From positions 558,001 through 622,000 of the forward strand of contig NZ_JAIUZY010000003.1 in the NCBI RefSeq assembly GCF_020171625.1: a stretch of DNA of 64,000 nucleotides, written 5' to 3'. Source of the stretch: Salipiger bermudensis. Lineage in GTDB: Bacteria; Pseudomonadota; Alphaproteobacteria; Rhodobacterales; Rhodobacteraceae. Every line of letters begins with the position of its first letter. Position 1 is the stretch's first letter. The position numbers and the translations under genes are program-made. The notes below the pieces were generated by a model. The model ran no database searches and was not told the DNA's origin. It worked only from the letters and a program-made list of their open reading frames with translations. This document shows, piece after piece, positions 57,643 through 64,000 of the stretch.

Positions 57643-58659
57643 ATGGCAGGCCCCAGCCGCCCCCGGATCAGCGATATTGCACGCAAGCTCGGGGTCTCCA
57701 CAGCGACCGTCTCACGCGCCCTGAGCGGCAATGGCTACGTGCGGGAAGCCCTCGCGGCAAAGATCCGCTCGACGGCGATCGAGATGAACTATGCGCTGCC
57801 CGGCATGGCGCCGGGTAAGAAGGCGCTGCTGGTCTCGTCGCAAGAGGCGATGATCGATTTCAAGCGCAGCCAATTCACCATGTACGTGCTGGAAGGCCTG
57901 CAGGAGCGCGCCGACGCGCAGGACATCGTCCTCGAGACCCACATCTACCAGGGCGACAGGGCGATGGAGCAGTTGCGCGTCGCCGCCGCGTCCGACGAGG
58001 TCATCGGACTCTTGCTGGTGTCGGTGGACGATGCCGTGCTCGACTTCGTGCGCGGCCTCAACATTCCCGCGGTTCTGGTCAACGGCGACGATCCGGAAAT
58101 GTGCCTGAGCTCCGTGACGCCCTGCAACCGCTCGGCCGCGACGCTGGCGACCCGCCATCTGGTGCGGCTCGGGCACGCGCGCATCGCCTTTCTCAGCCGA
58201 CCGGGGCGGCGCACCATCACGCGGCGTCTCGAAGGCTGGCGCGATGCGCTCGGCGCGCGGGCGGAGCGGGCTCTGGAGCTGGACGTGGAAGACTGGACCG
58301 CCGAAGCCGCGGCGGCCCGGATCGATCAGGCTTTCCGCGCGGGTCAGGAGTTCACGGCGATCGTCGCGGCGGCGGATATCCTCGCCGCGGGGGCCATTCA
58401 GGCGCTGCAGACCCGCGGACTGAGGGTTCCCGACGATATCTCCGTGGTTGGCATCGATGGTCTGCCGCAGGGGCAGTACATGTCGCCCGCCCTGACATCG
58501 GTGCGCATCCCGATGCAGGCCGTGGGCAGCCTGTCGCTCGATCTTCTGGTGGAAACGGTGAAGCTGCGCGCGGCGGGCGTTCCCATGCCGTCCCGGAGAA
58601 TCGAGCTGGCCTGCGAACTGCTCCACCGCGCGAGCGCCGGGCCCGCTGCCGAGCGCTGA
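57643..58659 (+). CDS. LacI-family transcriptional regulator
   Basis: A 338-residue regulator. The N-terminal helix-turn-helix ISDIARKLGVSTATVSRALSGNGYV (about 8-32) is typical, followed by the hinge helix and a periplasmic-binding-protein-like effector domain (RLGHARIAFLSRPG; VVGIDGLPQGQYMSPALTSVR). The ATG at 57643 has GAGG 9 bases upstream and puts the helix-turn-helix at the usual position; an upstream start at 57574 would run through the operator. It probably represses the flanking kduI operon and the TRAP/GH105 genes until an uronate intermediate binds. Confidence 0.94.
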   Translation: MAGPSRPRISDIARKLGVSTATVSRALSGNGYVREALAAKIRSTAIEMNYALPGMAPGKKALLVSSQEAMIDFKRSQFTMYVLEGLQERADAQDIVLETHIYQGDRAMEQLRVAAASDEVIGLLLVSVDDAVLDFVRGLNIPAVLVNGDDPEMCLSSVTPCNRSAATLATRHLVRLGHARIAFLSRPGRRTITRRLEGWRDALGARAERALELDVEDWTAEAAAARIDQAFRAGQEFTAIVAAADILAAGAIQALQTRGLRVPDDISVVGIDGLPQGQYMSPALTSVRIPMQAVGSLSLDLLVETVKLRAAGVPMPSRRIELACELLHRASAGPAAER

Positions 58660-58663
58660 GACC

Positions 58664-59404
58664 TCAGCGCGCCAGCCAGCCCCCGTCGACGTTCAGCACC
58701 GCGCCCGAGACGTAATCGCTTGCCGGTGCGGCAAGGAACACGGCGGTCTCGCCGATGTCTTCCGGACGGCCCCAGCGTCCCGCCGGAATACGCCCCAGAA
58801 TCTCCTTGGAGCGCTCGGGATCCTCGCGCAGCGCCTCGGTGTTGTTGGTCGCGATGTAACCGGGGGCAATGGCGTTCACGTTGATGCCGCTCTTGGTCCA
58901 TTCGTTCGCCAGCAGCTTGGTCATCCCGGCGACCCCGTGCTTGGAGGTCGTATAGGACGGCACGCGGATGCCGCCCTGAAACGACAGGAGCGAGGCGATG
59001 TTCACGATCTTGCCGGTGCCACCGCGGGCAAAGACCTCGCGGGCGAACGCTTGCGAGGTGAAGAAGACCGCCTTGGCGTTGACGTCCATGACATCGTCCC
59101 AATCGGCCTCGGTGAAATCGACCGCATCGGCCCGCCGGATGATCCCGGCGTTGTTGACGAGGATGTCGATCCCGGCCCCCTCGAAGAGGCCCACGCCCGC
59201 CATCGGATCGCTGAAGTCGACGAGCGTTTCCGTGGCCTGCCCTCCGGCGGTAGTGATCCTGTCGACGGTTTCGGCACAGCTGCGGCGGCCGACGCAGGTC
59301 ACCGCAGCGCCCGCACGGGCAAGGGCGACGGCGATCGCCTGACCGATGCCGGTGTTGGCACCGGTGACCAGGGCGTGACGGTTATCGAGAGAAAAAGCAG
59401 ACAT
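58664..59404 (-). CDS. kduD: 2-dehydro-3-deoxy-D-gluconate 5-dehydrogenase (KduD)
   Basis: An NAD(P)-dependent SDR of 246 residues that reduces 2,5-diketo-3-deoxygluconate, the KduI product, to 2-keto-3-deoxygluconate. Motifs: TGANTGIG (14-21), NNAG (84-87), S138 and the YxxxK pair Y151-K155 (YTTSK). Size and context match KduD. It is the last gene of the leftward dctQ-dctM-kduD run and converges with the LacI gene, with only 4 bases between stops. Confidence 0.92.
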   Translation of the reverse strand: MSAFSLDNRHALVTGANTGIGQAIAVALARAGAAVTCVGRRSCAETVDRITTAGGQATETLVDFSDPMAGVGLFEGAGIDILVNNAGIIRRADAVDFTEADWDDVMDVNAKAVFFTSQAFAREVFARGGTGKIVNIASLLSFQGGIRVPSYTTSKHGVAGMTKLLANEWTKSGINVNAIAPGYIATNNTEALREDPERSKEILGRIPAGRWGRPEDIGETAVFLAAPASDYVSGAVLNVDGGWLAR

Positions 59405-59423
59405 CAGACGTCTCCCATCATGG

Positions 59424-60746
59424 TTACATGAGGCCGAGGAAGCGCGGGAGCGCCAGGGTGAACCACGGCACGTAGGTCACCAGCGCCAGCGCAAGGCTCG
59501 TGGCGAAGAAGAAGGGCAGGATCGGGCGGATCACCTGATCGATGCGGAGACCGGCCACGGCGCAGCCGACGAACAGCACGCTCCCGACCGGAGGCGTCAT
59601 CGATCCCACCCCGAGGTTGAAGATCATCATGATCCCGAGATGGACGGGATGAATTCCGATTTCCTGAGCGATCGGCAGGAAGATCGGCGTGAAGATCAGG
59701 ACGGCGGGCGTCAGGTCCATGAAGAACCCGATGATGAGCAGGCTGATGTTCATCACCAGCAGGATGACGATCGGGTTGTCGAACGACAGGATGCCCTCTG
59801 CGATGATGTCCGGGATGCCCGCGATCGTCATGACGTAGGACATGATGCCGGACGCCGCGATCAGGAACAGGATCGAGCAGCTCGTCACGGCGGACGAGAC
59901 CAGGGCCTCGACATACTCGCGCCAGCTGGCCATCCGGTAGAGCAGCGACAGCAGGAACGAATAGAGCACCGCAACCGCCGCGCCTTCGGTCGCGGTAAAG
60001 GCGCCGATGGCGATGCCGCCGATGACCACGACCACCATCAGCAGCGACGGCAGAGCCGCCCAGAAGGTGCGCAGCGCTTCACCGAAGCTCGTGCTGGCCT
60101 CGCTGCGGTAGCCGCGGCGCCACGCGATGACGGTGATGACACTCATCACCGACAGACCCATCAGCAGGCCGGGCCCGTAGCCCCCGATGAACAGCGCCGA
60201 GATCGACGTGCCACCGGACACCAGCGAGAACAGGATCAGCGGCCCCGAGGGCGGGATCAGGATGCCGGTGGGGGCCGAGGCAATGTTGACCGCGGCGGAG
60301 AACCGGCGATCATAGCCCTCCTTGGCCTGCAGCGGACCCATCACGCCGCCAACCGCCGCAGCCGCGGCGATGGACGAGCCCGAGATCGACCCGAACAGCA
60401 TGTTGGCGATGACATTGGTGTGCGCGAGCGCCCCCGGCATACGCCCCCCCACCAGCTTGGCGAGGTTGATGAGGCGAATGGCGATGCCGCCCTTGTTCAT
60501 GATGTTGCCGGCCAGAACGAAGAACGGGATGGCCAGCAGCGTGAAGCTGTCGATCCCGGAGAACATCTTCTGCGCCCCGACGAAGAAGATCACGTCGGTC
60601 GGCAGGTAGACCATGCCGACCAGCAGGGACGAGACCCCGATCGCGATCGAGATCGGGGTGCCAAGCGCCAGAAGCCCGAAGAACAGCGCGAAGAGCGAGA
60701 CCGCCGCCCCGGCAGGGTCGAGCATGTAGTCGATCAGGAAATCCAT
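59424..60746 (-). CDS. dctM: TRAP transporter large permease (DctM family)
   Basis: A 440-residue membrane protein with about 12 helices. DctM landmarks: NVIANMLFGSISGSSIAAAAAVGGVMGPLQ, APTGILIPPSGPLILFSLVSGG and TPPVGSVLFVGCAV. It starts one base after the dctQ stop. It is the sodium-coupled channel of an importer that, by context, carries unsaturated uronate mono- or disaccharides. Confidence 0.95.
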   Translation of the reverse strand: MDFLIDYMLDPAGAAVSLFALFFGLLALGTPISIAIGVSSLLVGMVYLPTDVIFFVGAQKMFSGIDSFTLLAIPFFVLAGNIMNKGGIAIRLINLAKLVGGRMPGALAHTNVIANMLFGSISGSSIAAAAAVGGVMGPLQAKEGYDRRFSAAVNIASAPTGILIPPSGPLILFSLVSGGTSISALFIGGYGPGLLMGLSVMSVITVIAWRRGYRSEASTSFGEALRTFWAALPSLLMVVVVIGGIAIGAFTATEGAAVAVLYSFLLSLLYRMASWREYVEALVSSAVTSCSILFLIAASGIMSYVMTIAGIPDIIAEGILSFDNPIVILLVMNISLLIIGFFMDLTPAVLIFTPIFLPIAQEIGIHPVHLGIMMIFNLGVGSMTPPVGSVLFVGCAVAGLRIDQVIRPILPFFFATSLALALVTYVPWFTLALPRFLGLM

Positions 60747-60747
60747 G

Positions 60748-61248
60748 TCAGACGGCCTCCTCGGGCAGCTCGACCGGGCTTATGCGGCCGGTCGCGATCA
60801 GGATCGTATTGATCGCCTGCAGTGCAATGATCAGCCCAGCGGAGACCGGAACTGCGAGATAGATCAGGCCCATCGAGAGCTGCATGATCGGAGAGAGCTG
60901 GGACATCGCCGACTGGCTGGCGTGCCAGCCCCCCATCAGCATGACGAACCCGGCAAATGCGATCGTCACCAGCCCGTTGAACACGCCGAGCGTCTTCTGC
61001 GCCCAGGGCGGGCTGATATGGACCAGAAGCTCGAGAGACAGGTGCTTGCGGGTCCCGAAGCAGTAGGCCGTACCGAGCAGCGCCATCCAGATCATCGAGA
61101 ACCGCAGGGTTTCTTCGGTGAACAGGGCCGGTGTCGCCAGCACGTAGCGCGTGAACACCTGCCACAGCATCAGGCAGACCATGATGACCAGCAGGGCGCA
61201 GATCAGGACCAGAAGCGCGCGCTCCAGTCCCTTTTTGAATAAAAGCAT
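60748..61248 (-). CDS. dctQ: TRAP transporter small permease (DctQ family)
   Basis: A 166-residue protein with four helices starting MLLFKKGLERALLVLICALLVIMVCLMLWQVFTRYVL; the FTRYV motif and the E in FTEETLRFSMIW are usual in DctQ. The ATG at 61248 has GAGGAG upstream; the frame runs on upstream of it through the promoter region but lacks family signal. First gene of the leftward dctQ-dctM-kduD operon. Confidence 0.93.
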   Translation of the reverse strand: MLLFKKGLERALLVLICALLVIMVCLMLWQVFTRYVLATPALFTEETLRFSMIWMALLGTAYCFGTRKHLSLELLVHISPPWAQKTLGVFNGLVTIAFAGFVMLMGGWHASQSAMSQLSPIMQLSMGLIYLAVPVSAGLIIALQAINTILIATGRISPVELPEEAV

Positions 61249-61347
61249 GTGTTTGGCTCCTCTCCGGCGGGCCTTGGGGCACAGGTCTCCTCCCGCACCC
61301 TCCCGCGGTGCGGCCCCGGCGCGACCTTGGGATGTGAAAACCGTGCG

Positions 61348-61369
61348 TGCAACATGAAAAATTATTCCA
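61348..61369. promoter_or_regulatory. operator-like site B upstream of dctQ
   Basis: A 22-base match to TGCAA-N-AT-N7-TAT-W-SCA, about 100 bases before the dctQ start. The left half is intact; the right half reads TATTCCA. Probably bound by the same LacI protein as site A. Confidence 0.6.
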
Positions 61370-61518
61370 TACTGGTGGTGGTTTTGGCATTTTTTAGCGA
61401 GCGGGAGACCAAAAGCCCAAGCACTGTTCGCTTCACCCCCGCGCCATGACTGAAAAGTACGAACCATAATAGCGGCTTAAGGCCGCACTTCCCAAGCGCG
61501 AGCAGCAAAACGCGAGCA

Positions 61519-61540
61519 TGCAAAATAATTACATATAGCA
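61519..61540. promoter_or_regulatory. operator-like site C upstream of dctP
   Basis: A third match to the 22-base pattern (TGCAA, A, AT, 7 bases, TAT, A, GCA), about 105 bases before the dctP start. It faces site B across the divergent promoter region. Confidence 0.6.
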
Positions 61541-61644
61541 ATTTGTTTTCATGATCCTCATGTTTCCGGCGTCTTCGGCATCACGCCGGACGATGACCCG
61601 GCGCCATCCGCTGGAGGGGGGGCGCTTTTCCAAGGGAGGACGAC

Positions 61645-62619
61645 ATGACATTCAAGACACTTGCCCTTTCCGCGACCGCAGCGCTGGCCCTGTTTGCCGG
61701 AAGCGCGGATGCGAAAACTCGCCTGCGCCTCGCGAACTCGCTTTCCGAGGACCACCCCACGAGCACCGCATTGCAACAGTTCGCAGATGAGGTGGAAGAG
61801 AGAACCGACGGTGAAGTCACCATCCGCGTTTTCCTCAACGGCGTTCTCGGCTCCGAGCGCGAGGTGCTCGAGCAGCTGCAGAACGGCGCCGTCGACATGA
61901 CCCGCGTGAGTGCCGGCAACCTCGAGAACTTCGATCCGGTCTTCAAGGCTTTCACCCTGCCCTACATCTTCACCAGCGAAGACCAGTTCTATCGCGTGAT
62001 GACGGGACCGGTGGCCGATGAGGTCTACGCCGCGACCGAAGGCAGCGGCTTCACCGGCCTGACCTTCTTCGACAGCGGCGCGCGCTCGTTCTACACCAGC
62101 GACAAGCCGATCGAGACTCCCGCCGACCTCGAAGGCGAGAAGATCCGGGTGATGAACTCCAACAGCTCGATCCGCATGGTCGAGATGATGGGCGGCACCC
62201 CGACCCCGATGCCCTACGCTGAAATCTACACGTCCCTTCAGCAGGGGGTCATCGACGGCGCCGAGAACAACGTCACTGCGCTGACCATCGGCCGTCACGG
62301 CGAGGTCGCCAAGTACTACAGCCAGGACGAGCACCTGCGGGTTCCCGACTTCCTCGTGATCTCGAACGCGGCGATGGACAAGCTGACCGAAGAGCAGCAG
62401 GCCATCATCAAGGAAGCTGCGGTGAACGCCACCGAAGCGTTCCGCGGCATCTGGGCCGAGGCGATCTCTGACGCCCGCGCCGAAGCCGAAGAAATGGGCG
62501 TGACCTTCGTCGAGCCCGACCAAGCGCCGTTCCGCGAGAAAGTCATGCCACTGCTCGATGAGTATCGCGACGATCCCGATTTCGGCGACGTGCTCACCCA
62601 GATCCTCGAAACCGAGTAA
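61645..62619 (+). CDS. dctP: TRAP transporter solute-binding protein (DctP family)
   Basis: A 324-residue exported binding protein. The signal peptide ends near SADA (residue 23). Family segments are clear: NLENFDPVFKAFTLPYIF, LEGEKIRVMNSNSSIRMVEMMGG (the Arg that binds a ligand carboxylate) and PYAEIYTSLQQGVIDGAENN. GGGAGGA precedes the ATG. It captures a carboxylated sugar; with kduI, kduD and GH105 nearby an unsaturated uronic-acid oligosaccharide is likely. Transcribed with the hydrolase gene that follows. Confidence 0.94.
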   Translation: MTFKTLALSATAALALFAGSADAKTRLRLANSLSEDHPTSTALQQFADEVEERTDGEVTIRVFLNGVLGSEREVLEQLQNGAVDMTRVSAGNLENFDPVFKAFTLPYIFTSEDQFYRVMTGPVADEVYAATEGSGFTGLTFFDSGARSFYTSDKPIETPADLEGEKIRVMNSNSSIRMVEMMGGTPTPMPYAEIYTSLQQGVIDGAENNVTALTIGRHGEVAKYYSQDEHLRVPDFLVISNAAMDKLTEEQQAIIKEAAVNATEAFRGIWAEAISDARAEAEEMGVTFVEPDQAPFREKVMPLLDEYRDDPDFGDVLTQILETE

Positions 62620-62664
62620 GCCGCACGCCCGACTGGGCCGCCCCCGGAAGAATAGAATAGCGAC

Positions 62665-63762
62665 ATGATGACCGAGACTGTGAACCTGCAAGACGACATT
62701 CGAGAGAAGATCGCCCTGATCGTCTCCGGGCTGCGCAACCTTCGAGACGAGGGGCGTTTCGACGAACCCAACCTCGATGGCACAGCGGGGGACTACGTCA
62801 GCTTCGACAGTTGGGAGTGGCCGCAGGGGGTTGGCCTCTATGGCATCGCGCAGCTCTGGAAACAGACCGGGGATGCCGATGCGCGGGCGCTGCTGGAAGA
62901 CTGGTACGACACCCAGTTTTCCCGCGGCCTGCCCAAAATGAACGTGAACACGACAGCGCCGATGCTGGCGCTGTCGATCCTCTGGTCGGAAACCCGCGAC
63001 CCCAAATGGGAGCCGGCAATGCGCGACTGGGCGCAGAAGCTGCTCACCGAGGCCCCGCGCACCGCGGGCGGTGGTTTCCAGCACGATGTGTCGGACAAGA
63101 TCAACGAAGGCGAGCTCTGGGACGACACGCTCTTCATGCTGGCGCTGTTCCTTGCCAGCTACGGTCAGGCGAGCGGCCAAAGCGAGCTCGTCGACGAGGC
63201 GGCCTACCAGTTCCTCGTGCACACCCATTACCTCGCCGAGCGCGAGACCGGGCTCTGGTTCCACGGCTGGACCTTCGACGGCAACCACAACTTCGCCCGC
63301 GCCCGCTGGGCCCGCGGCAACAGCTGGATTTCCGCCGGCGTGCTCGACCTCTTCGATCTGGCAGAGCTCGACCCGGCCACCAAGCGCTTCCTGTCGTGGA
63401 TCGTGACGTCGCAGCTCGAAACCCTGCTGAGCTATCAGTGCGAAAGCGGTGCCTGGCGTACGCTTGTCGACGATGAAACCTCCTATGAAGAGATCTCCGC
63501 GACGGCCGCGATCGGCTACGCGCTGCTCAAGGCGCACCGCCTTGGCCTCGGAGACGCGCGCTGGCGCGACGGCGGGATCAAGGCCCTCAAGGCCGTCCTC
63601 GCCAACATCGACAAGGACGGGGTCGTGCAACAGGTGTCCTATGGCACGCGCATGGGCCACGATCTGCAGTTCTATCGCGACATCCCGATCCAGCCGACGG
63701 GCTACGGCCAGTCGATGGCCCTGCTGTGCCTGGTCGAGGCCCTCAATCACGAGGCGGTGTAA
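62665..63762 (+). CDS. unsaturated glucuronyl/galacturonyl hydrolase (GH88/GH105 family)
   Basis: A 365-residue (alpha/alpha)6-barrel enzyme without signal peptide. Hydrates the double bond of the terminal unsaturated uronic acid in oligosaccharides made by polysaccharide lyases and so releases it. The motif ELWDDTLFM carries the catalytic Asp (D153 or D154), matching the (V/D)D of YteR/YesR. WARGNSW, ISATAAIGYALL and PTGYGQSMALL are further family segments. The length fits GH105 well. The start could be 62665 or the next ATG. It releases the unsaturated uronate that KduI and KduD then process. Confidence 0.92.
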   Translation: MMTETVNLQDDIREKIALIVSGLRNLRDEGRFDEPNLDGTAGDYVSFDSWEWPQGVGLYGIAQLWKQTGDADARALLEDWYDTQFSRGLPKMNVNTTAPMLALSILWSETRDPKWEPAMRDWAQKLLTEAPRTAGGGFQHDVSDKINEGELWDDTLFMLALFLASYGQASGQSELVDEAAYQFLVHTHYLAERETGLWFHGWTFDGNHNFARARWARGNSWISAGVLDLFDLAELDPATKRFLSWIVTSQLETLLSYQCESGAWRTLVDDETSYEEISATAAIGYALLKAHRLGLGDARWRDGGIKALKAVLANIDKDGVVQQVSYGTRMGHDLQFYRDIPIQPTGYGQSMALLCLVEALNHEAV

Positions 63763-63777
63763 GACCGCCCCTCCCCT

Positions 63778-63806
63778 CGGAAGCGTCAGGTTCGCCGACG
63801 CTTCCG
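63778..63806 (+). terminator. perfect hairpin after the GH105 gene
   Basis: Arms CGGAAGCGTC (63778-63787) and GACGCTTCCG (63797-63806), loop of 9 bases, starting 15 bases past the stop. No clear T-run follows; likely transcript end of dctP-GH105. Confidence 0.6.
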
Positions 63807-64000
63807 ATCTCCTGCGAAAGGCCGGGCCGTCGGTGACCTGCCACGGCCCCTTCCCCTCCACGCCCGCGACCTGCCCCCGATTGGCCTTTGCGCCGGTCCG
63901 TGAGTTTGGGCGAACGCCCGACGCGCGCCGTGCTCATCTCTCGGGCGATTTCGGTGGAGAGCAGCAAAGCGTCGTCAGCCGGGGCCGGTGATCGAAGGCC

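Larger units (their letters stand above)
61249..61644. promoter_or_regulatory. divergent promoter region between dctQ and dctP
   Basis: About 395 bases, clearly more A+T-rich than the flanking genes, between the leftward dctQ-dctM-kduD operon and the rightward dctP-GH105 genes. It contains operator-like sites B and C. No gene is recognised in it. Confidence 0.6.

Noticed and set aside
61558-63861. A very long open frame on the minus strand opposite dctP and GH105
   Set aside because: It is antisense to two genes with clear family motifs and signal peptide; GC-rich codon bias leaves such mirror frames open.

Overview
The window is a high-GC chromosomal segment that reads like an alphaproteobacterium of the Rhodobacteraceae (Roseobacter group). 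Supporting signs are an AapJQMP-type amino-acid ABC transporter, a DUF2125 protein, two TRAP transporters, a TamA/TamB pair, dnaX near a small SRP RNA gene, and FAD/DadA-type oxidases paired with transporters. I see no insertion sequence, phage gene, rRNA, tRNA or CRISPR array.

Layout. (1) 1-9.7 kb: a minus-strand catabolic operon, read from high to low coordinates: aapJ, aapQ, aapM, aapP, a DapA-family lyase, a DadA-like FAD oxidoreductase, an atypical SDR, an aldehyde dehydrogenase and a second, cut-off SDR. A divergent GntR/FCD regulator faces it across two TGTCGACA palindromes. It probably degrades an amino-acid-like compound; a hydroxyproline-like route is one reading. (2) 10-18.4 kb: envelope genes of unknown function. 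These are a DUF2125 protein, a translationally coupled trio (742-aa exported protein, YwqK/MORN-type repeat protein, DUF805 membrane protein) and a DUF2207 membrane protein. (3) 19-24.3 kb: a complete oligopeptide transporter (oppA, oppB, oppC, fused oppDF) with a clear terminator. (4) 24.8-30.8 kb: an Ala-rich small protein, a palindromic repeat, a divergent FAH-family hydrolase, then a DadA-like oxidase and TRAP genes (dctP, dctQ, dctM), ending in two large A+T-rich palindromes. (5) 31.2-46.9 kb: mostly housekeeping genes: rpe-redoxin-gph, ynjBCD-type transporter, SRPBCC protein, nudC, a Tat-exported cyclic nucleotide phosphodiesterase, SRP RNA, a dual-specificity-type phosphatase, a YpfJ-type metallopeptidase, dnaX, a sugar-nucleotide epimerase and a D-arginine-dehydrogenase-like oxidase. 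(6) 47.1-53.7 kb: tamA-tamB; TamB carries three tandem repeats of about 171 residues. (7) 54.1-63.8 kb: a locus for unsaturated uronic-acid oligosaccharides.

The last locus is the most interesting. It holds kduI, kduD, a GH88/GH105-type unsaturated glucuronyl/galacturonyl hydrolase, a full TRAP transporter and a LacI regulator. It also holds an 819-residue protein of a type I cannot name, with a toroid-like central region and flanking beta-rich parts, whose start lies 3 bases after the kduI stop. Neither this protein nor the GH105 enzyme has a signal peptide, so imported oligosaccharides are probably processed in the cytoplasm. The same 22-bp pattern, TGCAA-N-AT-N7-TAT-W-SCA, occurs once in each of the three promoter regions of this locus and looks like the LacI operator of one regulon.
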